A stretch of DNA of 37,151 nucleotides from positions 1 to 37,151 of IMG/VR virus record IMGVR_UViG_3300021089_000012; one strand, given 5' to 3'. Position numbers and translations under genes: made by a program. This document shows positions 16,330-24,627 of the stretch, one piece after another. Below the pieces are notes generated by a model, which did no database searches, had not been told where the DNA came from, and saw only the letters and a program-made list of their open reading frames with translations. Source of the stretch: a virus. Within the stretch, counting starts at the first letter, position 1. Every line of letters begins with the position of its first letter.

Positions 16330-17171
16330 CATTTACCGTATAATTGTTTCTTTAACCGTTTAATTTGATCTGCGTTAAAGTTACCTGGGTCTTGTCCATC
16401 AGCTAACTTCACTATCTGAACTCCCATTTCCATTTCTTCTGCAATCCCTTTTAGAGCTTCTGCAGCTTTAACACCTGCATCATCTCCGTCATACATTATA
16501 TCTATTCCCTGCACTCCTTGTAATTTTAGAAGTGAAAGTTTAACCCAATTCATTTGTTGGGTTCCGAAACAGCATACTGTATTTTTTAATCCGTGATCCC
16601 ATAAATTTAGAGCATCAAATATTCCTTCCACTAGAATAACTCTATTATTTATGGGCTTAACCTTAGCTGGGCAAAAGGGCATCTCTGCTCCTTGTGGGTA
16701 GATATAATACTTATCTGTCATACTACCTGTTATTTTTCTGCCTAGTAATGCTACTGTCTTTCCTGTGATATCTCGAATGGGAAAGATGATCCGTCCTTCA
16801 AACTTTGGAACATTCCAAGTGAAGGCTTGCCATATCTTAAGAGTTTTCTCTGATATGTTTCTAAACGGACCACCTTTCCATTCTATTCTATCCTTTGGGA
16901 GTTGGATACCTGTAGTTTGCGACTTTACTTTCGCAATCTTTGCTTTAACTCTGTGTATTCTCACTTCTAATGGACTCTCGGGAGCACCATAGTATGTGAA
17001 TAAGTTTCCTGAGAAACCACAGGAAAAACAATGCATTATACCTGTTATTTTGTCAACCCTACAACTAGGATTGCTGTCATCATGCTCGGGATTTAGACAT
17101 GATATGATAGCGTCCTGTCCTTTAACAGTAAATTCTATTCCCCTTTCGCTTAATAAGTCTATTGCTATCAT
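16329..17171 (-). CDS. DnaG-type DNA primase
   Basis: A 280-residue primase. The N-terminal zinc-binding region has CLNPEHDD (Cys and His) and CFSCGFSGN. The TOPRIM catalytic core has ILVEGIFDALNLWDHG near residue 185 and DIMYDGDDAG near 231. It is shorter than bacterial DnaG (about 580) and lacks a clear C-terminal helicase-binding domain, like many phage primases. It makes RNA primers for the polymerase encoded just downstream. The ATG at 17171 is only ten bases from the -10 hexamer of promoter P2 and has no Shine-Dalgarno, so its mRNA is predicted to be nearly leaderless. Confidence 0.93.
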   Translation of the reverse strand: MIAIDLLSERGIEFTVKGQDAIISCLNPEHDDSNPSCRVDKITGIMHCFSCGFSGNLFTYYGAPESPLEVRIHRVKAKIAKVKSQTTGIQLPKDRIEWKGGPFRNISEKTLKIWQAFTWNVPKFEGRIIFPIRDITGKTVALLGRKITGSMTDKYYIYPQGAEMPFCPAKVKPINNRVILVEGIFDALNLWDHGLKNTVCCFGTQQMNWVKLSLLKLQGVQGIDIMYDGDDAGVKAAEALKGIAEEMEMGVQIVKLADGQDPGNFNADQIKRLKKQLYGK

Positions 17172-17180
17172 TATTTATAT

Positions 17181-17209
17181 ATTATACTAAATTTTTAACC
17201 TTCTGTCAA
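17181..17209 (-). promoter_or_regulatory. Sigma70-type promoter P2
   Basis: TTGACA at 17204-17209 and TATAAT at 17181-17186 with a 17-base spacer ending in TAG. The upstream flank is AAAAAATAGTTC. The predicted transcription start is about 17174, three bases before the primase ATG. It heads the primase-polymerase-cassette-helicase block. Confidence 0.9.
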
Positions 17210-17212
17210 GAA

Positions 17213-17803
17213 CTATTTTTTAGAGGACTTTCCGTCTTTGTTTTTACGGGATTCTAATGGTGTCTTTATTAGATCCTTCAATCTTTTTGCTTTAATTCTT
17301 GCTTTCCCCAACTCTGATTTATGGTTCCATTCAAGTTCATCCCCTTCTTTTTCAAAATCTGTCATCAAGTTTCCACTAGGATCATGTGTATCTTCATAGT
17401 ATCTACTTTTCCATACCAATTCTACCATTTGAAAATATACTGCTACTGCTGTATCTCGAAAATCTTTATCTCCCCATAGATACCATACTAGCCAATACTC
17501 TTTATCTATTCGACAAACTCTTATCTCTTGTTCTCCTAAATCAGGTCGTCCTTGTACTATCTCAGCGTATGCTCTCAGTCTTTGACTACCTGCAATTGGG
17601 TACCAGTTAGGCATTACTAAAACAGGACTTTTCATTCCATGATCGTATAAACTATCACAAAGTTTTTGATTCAAAGGAACAGATTTTATATTCTCTTTTA
17701 CTTTGGGTTGTTCTAGCAACCAATTTATAGAGCGCACATACCAAGTATGAGGGGGCATAGGTACTAACTCTGCTGTTGCTCTGCTTATTCTGTCATTTGC
17801 CAT
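17213..17803 (-). CDS. ParB-like nuclease-domain protein (1)
   Basis: A 196-residue protein. An N-terminal ParB/sulfiredoxin-like fold is suggested by LYDHGMKSPVLVMPNWYPI and then AGSQRLRAYA, which stands for the G-x-R-R box of ParB. The C-terminal third is basic and lysine-rich (KRLKDLIKTPLESRKNKD). No ParA partner or helix-turn-helix is visible, so plasmid-style partition is unlikely. Phage ParB-like domains can act as nucleases or, in some cases, CTP/ATP-dependent modifiers. It is last in the DnaB block, immediately upstream of promoter P2. Confidence 0.65.
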   Translation of the reverse strand: MANDRISRATAELVPMPPHTWYVRSINWLLEQPKVKENIKSVPLNQKLCDSLYDHGMKSPVLVMPNWYPIAGSQRLRAYAEIVQGRPDLGEQEIRVCRIDKEYWLVWYLWGDKDFRDTAVAVYFQMVELVWKSRYYEDTHDPSGNLMTDFEKEGDELEWNHKSELGKARIKAKRLKDLIKTPLESRKNKDGKSSKK

Positions 17804-18023
17804 CTTCGTCCTCTGCGTCCAATAAGGACTGTATTTCTTCTTCTAGCCTCATCCAGTCACCTGGACCACGGGTTGCTTCTTGTTGTTGTCTTAATAAATC
17901 TATTAGTTCTTCTTTTCCTACTTTCCTATCATAGTCTTTTTTAGACTTATGTGTGCCTGCCCCAGACTTATTTCTGCTGTGTTTTGCTACTGGATTTACT
18001 TTTGATATTGGTTTAATTTTCAT
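17793..18023 (-). CDS. Small basic protein of unknown function
   Basis: A 76-residue protein with a lysine/arginine/histidine-rich first half (AKHSRNKSGAGTHKSKKDY) and an acidic helical second half ending in EEEIQSLLDAEDEDGK. I recognise no domain. ATGA overlap with the cupin and overlap with the ParB-like gene place it in the DnaB operon. The basic half could bind nucleic acid; this is a guess from composition. Confidence 0.65.
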   Translation of the reverse strand: MKIKPISKVNPVAKHSRNKSGAGTHKSKKDYDRKVGKEELIDLLRQQQEATRGPGDWMRLEEEIQSLLDAEDEDGK

Positions 18024-18505
18024 CTGAGTATGCTTCCTGTTCCAAGAATAGAGCCGTGCATTTCTTCAGCTTCTTTTTCTACTTCATCAAGTATTCTTTT
18101 CATAGGATCGGTTTCATAATCTCGGTCTATGTCAGAAGGATTATCTTCGTACTCATCCATAGAAACAGTTCTTCCTACAGATCTTCGTTTAATATCCAAA
18201 TGATTAAATTCAGCCCAGTATAATTCGAATGCAACACCATCTTCTACACCTTCAAATTGGTGTACGCAACCAGGCTTAACTTGTGTAAAGTCGCCTGGAA
18301 GTAGTAATGTTTCATCTACTAAGTCATAATCATTTTGCCAAACTCGAACTATCATTTTACCACTCTCTACAAAGAAGCCGTTCCATTTAAATTGATGTTC
18401 ATGTTCTGAGCATTTGTATCCCGCTTTATACTCTATGCGGTGGAACTCTAAAACTCCATTTGCATGGATTAGTTCTGTTTGTCCCCATATTTTACCTGCT
18501 TTCAT
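18020..18505 (-). CDS. Cupin-fold protein
   Basis: A 161-residue single-domain cupin. The first motif is CSEHEHQFKWNGFFVESG (two His and a following Glu) and the second is PGDFTQVKPGCVHQFEGVED with the final His. This is the arrangement of mannose-6-phosphate-isomerase-like and sugar-epimerase-like cupins. An acidic C-terminal tail follows. The start at 18505 has AGGAG eight bases upstream. Metal binding is likely; the reaction is unknown. It sits between two ParB-like genes. Confidence 0.75.
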   Translation of the reverse strand: MKAGKIWGQTELIHANGVLEFHRIEYKAGYKCSEHEHQFKWNGFFVESGKMIVRVWQNDYDLVDETLLLPGDFTQVKPGCVHQFEGVEDGVAFELYWAEFNHLDIKRRSVGRTVSMDEYEDNPSDIDRDYETDPMKRILDEVEKEAEEMHGSILGTGSILR

Positions 18506-19220
18506 AATGTTTCTCCTGCCAGATATCAGGGTTCCAATCAAAGAAGTGTTCTAAAAACAACTGATAGACCCCCGCAATTTTTTTAATTTCATACTGGATA
18601 GGATCATTCCCTCCAATATCGTAGAACTTCTTCCCCTCGTACCAGCACCCAAAACCTTTATGAGCTTCTTGCTTATAATTCCATCTATCTTCAGTCCCTT
18701 TATAGTATATGTTACCCATATGCTTACGTCCTGAAGGAGAGAATTCATACTGATCTTCTCCGTCTGGTGTTGTTCTATGATCTACTTTCCAAATCATATT
18801 ATTGTTTCCATCTTCATTTCTTTCTAAGGGTTTAATATCTTTAAATATTCCTTGATACTCGTCCCTATGATTACAATTAAAGTCTACTACCCAACCATTT
18901 AAATCATACTTCTTTTTACGAGGACTGATTATTTGGTCTTTAATTAAAGAATATAGAATAAACTGATTTACACCAGGGTGTATTCTCATTGTTCCTTCTT
19001 TTATGTTACCCCATATTATTACTGGGTCTAGAAACCCTTGATTTAATACAGACTCTACAAACGTGAATAAGCGCAGATGGATCCTATCCTTCTGTCTCTC
19101 TAGCCATATAGGTACATATTGTCCTGAGTTAAGTTCTTTAAAGTTGGTGGTAGGAAAGTTCCTCATACTAACTTCAAATATGACTGCTCGAAATGGAATA
19201 CCTTTTACATCATAAATCAT
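18492..19220 (-). CDS. ParB-like protein (2), degenerate signature
   Basis: A 242-residue protein. Residues 56-95 resemble a ParB-like fold: VLNQGFLDPVIIW followed by MRIHPGVNQFILYSLI, where HPGVNQ replaces a G-x-R-R type box and its arginine is lost. The C-terminal half is tryptophan and charge rich and unfamiliar. The ATG overlaps the end of the DnaB gene and has GGAG nine bases upstream. Phage proteins with an HPG-x-NR box exist in this superfamily as I know it; function there is also unclear. Confidence 0.5.
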   Translation of the reverse strand: MIYDVKGIPFRAVIFEVSMRNFPTTNFKELNSGQYVPIWLERQKDRIHLRLFTFVESVLNQGFLDPVIIWGNIKEGTMRIHPGVNQFILYSLIKDQIISPRKKKYDLNGWVVDFNCNHRDEYQGIFKDIKPLERNEDGNNNMIWKVDHRTTPDGEDQYEFSPSGRKHMGNIYYKGTEDRWNYKQEAHKGFGCWYEGKKFYDIGGNDPIQYEIKKIAGVYQLFLEHFFDWNPDIWQEKHYESR

Positions 19221-20571
19221 CAGCAGATTCTCCAGATGACATAGCTTCCTTCATCTCCTGTTTTTCATCAGGATCTAAAGCAGTATGTGGTCCAATCTTT
19301 AGTGTCTCCCAATCGAGCTCACTAACGAAGGACTTCATTTCTCCATTTCTCATTTTATCACATTTGAACTTAATACAATTCTCTTCTTTTCCCCAATGTT
19401 CGAGCGTAAAAGCAGCGTCAACTGCATCAAGAATACCTCTTGAGAATCGGGCTTCACCTTTAGGGTTGGTTTGATAAGCAGAAAGAACTAGACAATTTTG
19501 ATCTTGAGCAAGCTGTTTCATAGCTTTACTGATCTCAATTTGTTCTGTCCACTCGTATTGCCCAGAGCGACTTGGGGCGTTGTGGCGTTTCACTTGGTTT
19601 AAGTAATCAATGACTATTAAACCGAGGTCAGGATACTCTACTTTCTTCTGTCTAACCGTGCTAATAACTTTAGCCATAGTTAAGCCAGGATCGTAGAACA
19701 CATCTAACTGTGCTTCCTTCTTAAATTCACAATTTTTAGTTAGATCAAAATGGAACTTATCAAAATCATCATAGACTGCGTACTTAGATAGTATTTCATC
19801 TCCTCCGATAAATCGATCAGCCCACCACTCTCCAATTCTGTTCCACTCTTTCTCATAAAGATTTCTCTTTATAAGTCTACCAAGTGGTACACCAGTGGCC
19901 ATAGCAGCCATTCTCTGTAGAATTGGTCTGGAATCCATTTCTATTGTAAAATAAAGAACACTTCTACCTGCTTTCTGCGCTTCAACAGCAACATTACAAC
20001 AAGTGAAAGATTTTCCGTGTCCTCTTTGTGCTCCCACAACGACCAAGTCTTTGGGAGAGAATTGATAGGAAATATCGTAGTCTTGATTTAAACCAAGAGG
20101 TAAATATTTTCCTAAATCTTCTTCAGAGTCAAACAATTCAATAGTATCCATATCGTCACTATCAATCGCTGTATCAACTCTGTCTTGAACTTGCACTACA
20201 ATTTCTTGTAGGTAGTCAATATTTTCTTTAGCATCTGCTATACTTATCGTATCATCTAAATAGGTTTCCATTCGCCTTAGTATCTCACTCTGGGTGAATT
20301 GATCCTTCAGATACTCTAGTAGTTCATAAGCAGGTACTTCTGTTTCGACAGCTTCTATCGCATATATTTTTTCTTGTAATTCTCTAGACCGAATCTCGAA
20401 TTTTAATACTTCAAAAGTTGGGAGAGCATGGAATTTATGGACGTGTTTGTCCACTATCTTCCATAGCTTTTGATATTCGCCTTCGGGTAGATAATGTTGT
20501 TTCAGTCGATTCCAAGTGTCGAAATCTTCGGTAACTAAAACTTGTTTTAATAATGCGCTTTCTACTGCCAT
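19210..20571 (-). CDS. Replicative DNA helicase (DnaB-type)
   Basis: A 453-residue hexameric 5'-3' helicase. The RecA-like domain has Walker A VVGAQRGHGKSFTC near residue 186, followed by VLYFTIEMDSRPILQRMAAM (the motif 1a region). Walker B LIVIDYLNQV is near residue 318 and the arginine-finger region MRNGEMKSF is near the end. The N-terminal half carries the helical primase-interaction part. The start at 20571 is preceded by GGGAGAG; a TTG at 20583 is the alternative I reject. The gene follows a UUCG-loop hairpin after the D5-like gene. Confidence 0.93.
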   Translation of the reverse strand: MAVESALLKQVLVTEDFDTWNRLKQHYLPEGEYQKLWKIVDKHVHKFHALPTFEVLKFEIRSRELQEKIYAIEAVETEVPAYELLEYLKDQFTQSEILRRMETYLDDTISIADAKENIDYLQEIVVQVQDRVDTAIDSDDMDTIELFDSEEDLGKYLPLGLNQDYDISYQFSPKDLVVVGAQRGHGKSFTCCNVAVEAQKAGRSVLYFTIEMDSRPILQRMAAMATGVPLGRLIKRNLYEKEWNRIGEWWADRFIGGDEILSKYAVYDDFDKFHFDLTKNCEFKKEAQLDVFYDPGLTMAKVISTVRQKKVEYPDLGLIVIDYLNQVKRHNAPSRSGQYEWTEQIEISKAMKQLAQDQNCLVLSAYQTNPKGEARFSRGILDAVDAAFTLEHWGKEENCIKFKCDKMRNGEMKSFVSELDWETLKIGPHTALDPDEKQEMKEAMSSGESADDL

Positions 20572-20588
20572 ATTCTCTCCCAAGAGTA

Positions 20589-20614
20589 ACTAGGAGAGGC
20601 GAACCCCTCCTAGT
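20589..20614 (-). terminator. UUCG-loop hairpin between D5-like and DnaB genes
   Basis: On the minus strand ACTAGGAGGGG, loop TTCG, and CCTCTCCTAGT form an 11-bp stem with one G-U pair. It has the shape of T4-style terminators, but the sequence after it (TACTCTTGGGAG) has no U-run. It could be a partial terminator, a 3'-end processing or stability element for the abundant D5-like message, or a processing site before dnaB. Confidence 0.6.
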
Positions 20615-20632
20615 ATTCCTGACAATAAAAAG

Positions 20633-21355
20633 TTAAGATTGAACTCGTTCTTTTCTTGCGCTTCCGTCGTAATCAGCACATACAAGACCACGCCTCGTGA
20701 GCATAGTTTTGACACCTCTTACAGTTTTGCCGATTTGATCAGCAATTTCTTCGACAGTCATGCCGTCGATTTCTACGTCAGCCAATGGGTCTGCTTTACC
20801 AGATCCTTTGGTAACTTCCTGCTTAGGGATAGCGTTAATTTCGCCAGCTCTAAGTAAAGAAAGTGCTTTTCCTCTGACAGAGTTTACACTCTTGCCAAGA
20901 GTATCAGCTATAGCTTCGATGAACGCGCCATCGTTAACCATACCAACAAAAGTTCCTTCTTCTGCTTCAGTATAAGTTTTAACTGATTCAACTTTAGGAG
21001 CAGGTTTAACGTGCTCAGTAAGTTGCATAGAAAGGATTTTTCCTTGTATTGATTTTGCACTAAAGTGCCCGCCTTCAAAGTTGGAGGCGATTTCAGCGTA
21101 TGTGTACTGACTAGAATTGTCAGTTACGAAAGCTGAAAGTGTTGCTTCTTGTTCGTCTGTGAAAGACTTTGTATTAGAGCTAGAAGCTAACTCTACATCA
21201 TATCCCATTTTCCTAAGTTTAGAACTTACGCTTCTTACAGAAGTTTCAAGTTCGCCTGCGGCTTCTGCCACAGTAGCTTGGGAAACAGGGGTTTCAGCAC
21301 CAACAAAAGATTCCAATGATGCGGTTCTTTCGTCTGTCCATTTAGGTAATGCCAT
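20633..21355 (-). CDS. D5-like repeat DNA-binding protein
   Basis: A 240-residue protein built from about four diverged helix-turn-helix repeats: residues about 5-55 (KWTDERTASLESFV), 63-115 (SFTDEQEATLSAFV), 125-175 (TYTEAEEGTFVGMV) and 200-232 (MTVEEIADQIGKTVRGVKTM). Each repeat ends in a recognition-like helix such as SVRSVSSKLRKMGYD. The layout recalls Myb/SANT-type DNA binding and T5 D5, the abundant protein needed for DNA synthesis and late transcription. The start at 21355 has GGAG seven bases upstream inside the ligase-subunit stop region. Repeats are directly visible; the D5 equivalence comes from position. Confidence 0.75.
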   Translation of the reverse strand: MALPKWTDERTASLESFVGAETPVSQATVAEAAGELETSVRSVSSKLRKMGYDVELASSSNTKSFTDEQEATLSAFVTDNSSQYTYAEIASNFEGGHFSAKSIQGKILSMQLTEHVKPAPKVESVKTYTEAEEGTFVGMVNDGAFIEAIADTLGKSVNSVRGKALSLLRAGEINAIPKQEVTKGSGKADPLADVEIDGMTVEEIADQIGKTVRGVKTMLTRRGLVCADYDGSARKERVQS

Positions 21356-21356
21356 T

Positions 21357-22136
21357 TTATTCTCCAAATAAATCGTTTAGATTTGTTATAATTATGACTC
21401 CTCGATCCCGAGCAGTCTGCGTTTTGGCTGACTCTATTCCACTTTCATTTATTAAATGAGTGCAGTCTTTAGTCAGACTGGTTTTTACGGCGTAGCCGTG
21501 GTTCTCCAGAACCTTTGTAGCATGAGCTTTGCTAGGGAAACTTTTGAGTCTGCCACTAATACAAACAACTCCGATTATATCTCGTTTTACAACTCTTTTA
21601 GATTTGAAACTAAAAGGGAGTAAGTCATTGTACCTGTTTGGGTAAAACTCTGTTTCTAACCAAGCCATTAGGTTAGCTGTTGCTTTCGGACCGATACCTG
21701 CTTCAGTACAGCTTGCTTCGGTTACTTCTTCGATAGAGGTAATTCTTTCGCATAATTTCTGAGAAGCTGATCGACCAAAAAGCGGAATAGAAAAAGCGGG
21801 TAATAACGTTTGCAAATCGACTTTACATGAATTAACAATCTCGAGTGCCAACTTCTTCGCCATTTTCTCTGAGCCCAGTCTGACGGTAATTTCCCCGACA
21901 GTGAGCTCATACAGTTCTGGATAGTCTAGGATTTCCAACTTTTTAATAGTTGCAGGGCCTAACCCCTTTATTTTCAAAGAACTTGAAAAATGTTCCATTT
22001 TCTTGTCCCATTGAGCTGGACACATCTTGTCAAAGCAATAGAGTAGTTCGTTAATAAACTTCAATTCGCCTTCACAGGAAGGACAGTTCGTTGGGGCTAA
22101 AATTTGTTCCATTCGTGATTTCTCATTCTTTTTCAT
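21357..22136 (-). CDS. ligB: NAD-dependent DNA ligase, C-terminal subunit (zinc finger, HhH, BRCT)
   Basis: A 259-residue protein with the C-terminal half of bacterial LigA. A Cys4 zinc finger (NCPSCEGE and CFDKMCPAQW) comes first, then helix-hairpin-helix repeats (KIKGLGPATIKKLEIL and EAGIGPKATANLMAWL). A BRCT domain from about residue 185 (IIGVVCISGRLKSFPSKAHA, later CTHLINES) completes it. No adenylation domain is present; that is encoded at 25743-26693, as in T5, which also has a two-subunit ligase. The ATG at 22136 is 12 bases from the -10 of P3; an internal ATG (MEQILAPTNC) is an alternative. Confidence 0.92.
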   Translation of the reverse strand: MKKNEKSRMEQILAPTNCPSCEGELKFINELLYCFDKMCPAQWDKKMEHFSSSLKIKGLGPATIKKLEILDYPELYELTVGEITVRLGSEKMAKKLALEIVNSCKVDLQTLLPAFSIPLFGRSASQKLCERITSIEEVTEASCTEAGIGPKATANLMAWLETEFYPNRYNDLLPFSFKSKRVVKRDIIGVVCISGRLKSFPSKAHATKVLENHGYAVKTSLTKDCTHLINESGIESAKTQTARDRGVIIITNLNDLFGE

Positions 22137-22147
22137 TTATATTGTAT

Positions 22148-22176
22148 ATTATACTAAAAATTTCACCGCGTGTCAA
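22148..22176 (-). promoter_or_regulatory. Sigma70-type promoter P3
   Basis: TTGACA at 22171-22176 and TATAAT at 22148-22153, 17-base spacer ending in TAG, upstream flank AAAAAGTTC. The predicted start of transcription is about 22141, five bases before the ligase-subunit ATG. It heads the ligB-D5-DnaB block. Confidence 0.9.
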
Positions 22177-22198
22177 GAACTTTTTGATGTAAATGTAC

Positions 22199-22324
22199 CT
22201 ATTTTTCAGGCTCAAATTTTTCTTCGTCTTCATAGACATAGGTGTCTTCTTTATATGTTCTTCGAAGTTTCCACTCGAAGTACCATATTCTAATTTTTTT
22301 AATTATTTTTCTTAATGTTTTCAT
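22199..22324 (-). CDS. Tiny basic/acidic protein (41 aa)
   Basis: A 41-residue frame starting at 22324 inside the end of the SGNH gene, with AGAG upstream. The first half is basic and amphipathic (MKTLRKIIKKIRIWYFEWKL), the second acidic and tyrosine-rich (TYVYEDEEKFEPEK). The stop falls about 25 bases upstream of promoter P3. Peripheral membrane binding by the helix is plausible; function unknown. Confidence 0.5.
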   Translation of the reverse strand: MKTLRKIIKKIRIWYFEWKLRRTYKEDTYVYEDEEKFEPEK

Positions 22325-23081
22325 ATTTTCTCTCTAGGTCTTTAATCATTACGTCCGCCATTAAGCGGTGTGCTCCTGCTAAGGGGTGATCTTTTTTCCC
22401 GATAGGGAGACCTGCCTTTTTTGTTCTATCATAAAAACCATCTTCTAGTAAACATGGTAATTCTTTTAGTATTTGTTTTTTACTTAATTCTTCCGACTTC
22501 CAATAATTGTTTGCCGCTTCTAAGTAGTCCTCATCTAGCAAATACAAGAAGGGTCTATATTGCCCACTCGAATATGTATAAAATAGATAAGGAATACCTA
22601 ATGATTCTAGAAAGTATTTTGTTGAGAGCATATAAGATATACTATATTTTATATTATACTCTCTGTTTCTTACTTGTTTCATAAATCCATTAGTAATTAA
22701 CCAATGTTGATGTAATTGATCTGGGTGTTTATAGAGATTAGATTTTTCTATATTTGTTGAATCTCTTTCCCAGTTAGTTGCTCTCCATCTTGGACCACTA
22801 ATAGCTTTTTGTGGCAGGTTGGTATTACCTGAGATGTTAGTTCCTGTTTGTAAGTACTCCATTCTATTAGCACCCGTCCACATTATAATTACAGCTTCAT
22901 ACTTATGATTCAAACAATGATTCATAGTAGTTCTCCATATTCTATCATTGGATCCGCCTACCTTAGCGTCATTAAATTCTTCTGTATTAAAGTGTTTCAC
23001 AACTAGATTTGAGAATCTCTTGTTAAATTTATCCTCTAATTCATATCCGTTAGTGAAGCTACATCCATTAAAATAAATCAA
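22299..23081 (-). CDS. SGNH-hydrolase-like protein
   Basis: A 260-residue protein. Block I is FNGCSFTNGYE with the serine in G-C-S instead of G-D-S. A block II glycine and block III asparagine may be KVGGSNDRIW and WTGANRMEY, and a terminal D/H pair is suggested by KKDHPLAGAHRLMADVM. The family hydrolyses or transfers acyl esters on lipids and glycans. The start is TTG at 23081, overlapping the carbamoyltransferase stop, with GGAG 11 bases upstream; no ATG is available at that end. Coupling to the carbamoyltransferase suggests a shared pathway. Confidence 0.75.
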   Translation of the reverse strand: MIYFNGCSFTNGYELEDKFNKRFSNLVVKHFNTEEFNDAKVGGSNDRIWRTTMNHCLNHKYEAVIIMWTGANRMEYLQTGTNISGNTNLPQKAISGPRWRATNWERDSTNIEKSNLYKHPDQLHQHWLITNGFMKQVRNREYNIKYSISYMLSTKYFLESLGIPYLFYTYSSGQYRPFLYLLDEDYLEAANNYWKSEELSKKQILKELPCLLEDGFYDRTKKAGLPIGKKDHPLAGAHRLMADVMIKDLERKYENIKKNN

Positions 23082-24451
23082 AATACTTTTACTCCATATA
23101 ACTTTTCAAATGCTTTACCATCCTTTCTAGTATTAACCATAGGTTTCCCCTTTATATTTAAACTTGTATTTAGTAACATAGGGCAACCTGTTCTATTATA
23201 AAACTCTTCTAGAATTTTTCTCAAAATAGAACTACTATCTTCCTTTACAACTTGAACTCTAGCGGTTCCATCAACGTGTGTTACTGATTTGTGGTCGTGT
23301 CTTGCTCGAGAAACGAACTGCATATACTCGTTCTTTTCTCCATCAAAATACATATTTGCGTACTCCTCAAGAATTGCAGGGGCAAAGGGTCTAAACTTTT
23401 GTCTTCGCTTAATCTTATTAACTTTGCCTTTAATATTATATCGGGGGTCTCCAAGTAAACTACGATTCCCTAAGGCTCTCGGTCCGAACTCTGCCCTACC
23501 ATTAGCAACTCCTACTACTTTATTTGCTATTAGAGTATCAACTACGGTTTTAGGATTTAATACTCCTTCTATATTGTGTCCTAGAAAGCAATCTTTAAAT
23601 TCTACTTGGCGACATATATAACCTAACGCAGCCCCTAAACTACTCCCTCCATCACCAGGATTTGGAAATATCCAAATCTTATTAAAGAGTCTAGGTAATA
23701 CTTTACTATTAGCTACGCAGTTGAGTGCAACTCCACCTCCATAACAAATGTTTGATCCATACTCTCTAGCTTTTAACATTATAGCATGGATTCGATTTTC
23801 AACTTCAAACTGAGCACTAGCCGCTATATCTTCTGGAGCACAGCCTTGGAAGTCAAAAACTCCAAAACCTTTATGCCAATTTCTATCAGGTAGATCAAAG
23901 CACCATCGCATTGAAACTATAGGTTCACCAAACGCAGCCATCCCCATAGTAATGTATTCATCTTCATTAGGCTTTAAACCAAGACGCTTCGTTATAGCAC
24001 TGTAAAATAGTCCGATGCTGTGAGGGTATTTTTCTTCCCACACACATTCTAGCCCAAACTCTTTTGGAACCCATATACTCGAACATGCCCACTCTCCAAT
24101 AGCATCAATTACTACTATAACAGTATCGTCATTGAAAGGTGCAGTATAATACGCTGCAGCTGCATGGCTTTGATGATGATTTAAATGGTGCTGACATATA
24201 TTCGAATATGTTACGGGAGACATGGAATGATACGTTCTACGTTCATTCTTTAGTTTAGTATCTTCGTAAAAGACCGAGACATCTGCGTTCACATTCAGTA
24301 ATTCGGGCGGTAAGAATGGATCGTTTTTTCTGCCTGAATATCTTTCTGCCTGTGCAGCCCAATGAATACTTACTTTATCTGTATAGGGAGAAACTTCCAC
24401 TAAAGAAGCGGAAGCGTCGTGAAATCCTTCGCTAACACCCAATACTTTCAT
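23078..24451 (-). CDS. NodU/CmcH-family O-carbamoyltransferase
   Basis: A 457-residue enzyme that makes carbamoyl-adenylate from carbamoyl phosphate and ATP and moves the carbamoyl group to a hydroxyl. The Kae1-like domain has the metal-binding HHQSHAAAAYYTAPF at residues 92-106, GMAAFGEP near 170 and YGGGVALNCVANSKVL near 237. The C-terminal domain has GRAEFGPRALGNRSLLGDPR near 318 and KFRPFAPAIL near 352. It is shorter than NodU/TobZ (about 560), but every core motif is present. Acceptors known for the family include Nod factor sugars, antibiotics and, in phages, 5-hydroxymethylcytosine in DNA. It lies beside a 2OG oxygenase and the SGNH gene. Confidence 0.93.
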   Translation of the reverse strand: MKVLGVSEGFHDASASLVEVSPYTDKVSIHWAAQAERYSGRKNDPFLPPELLNVNADVSVFYEDTKLKNERRTYHSMSPVTYSNICQHHLNHHQSHAAAAYYTAPFNDDTVIVVIDAIGEWACSSIWVPKEFGLECVWEEKYPHSIGLFYSAITKRLGLKPNEDEYITMGMAAFGEPIVSMRWCFDLPDRNWHKGFGVFDFQGCAPEDIAASAQFEVENRIHAIMLKAREYGSNICYGGGVALNCVANSKVLPRLFNKIWIFPNPGDGGSSLGAALGYICRQVEFKDCFLGHNIEGVLNPKTVVDTLIANKVVGVANGRAEFGPRALGNRSLLGDPRYNIKGKVNKIKRRQKFRPFAPAILEEYANMYFDGEKNEYMQFVSRARHDHKSVTHVDGTARVQVVKEDSSSILRKILEEFYNRTGCPMLLNTSLNIKGKPMVNTRKDGKAFEKLYGVKVF

Positions 24452-24627
24452 TGGTCTAATTCCTGTTTAATCTGTTCCTTTTCTATCCTTCTGAAACGTT
24501 TATTATATTGACGTTTAATCTTCTTTACTACCTTAGATTTATCAAGGTAGCACATAACCTGACGCCAGTTGGTAAAGGTGTCCCATTCTGCTCCACCTTT
24601 TAATTTGATCTTGGGTCTCTTTTTCAT
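24448..24627 (-). CDS. Small basic protein of unknown function (59 aa)
   Basis: A 59-residue protein rich in lysine and arginine (MKKRPKIKLKGGAEWDTF and KKIKRQYNKRFRRIEK) with a short aromatic centre. The start at 24627 overlaps the 2OG oxygenase stop (ATGA). No domain recognised. Nucleic-acid binding is possible from composition only. It is coupled to the carbamoyltransferase by another ATGA. Confidence 0.65.
   Translation of the reverse strand: MKKRPKIKLKGGAEWDTFTNWRQVMCYLDKSKVVKKIKRQYNKRFRRIEKEQIKQELDQ

Noticed and set aside
17213-19220. Plasmid-type partition system from the ParB-like genes
   Set aside because: No ParA ATPase, no HTH in the ParB-like proteins and no parS-like repeat array visible in the window.
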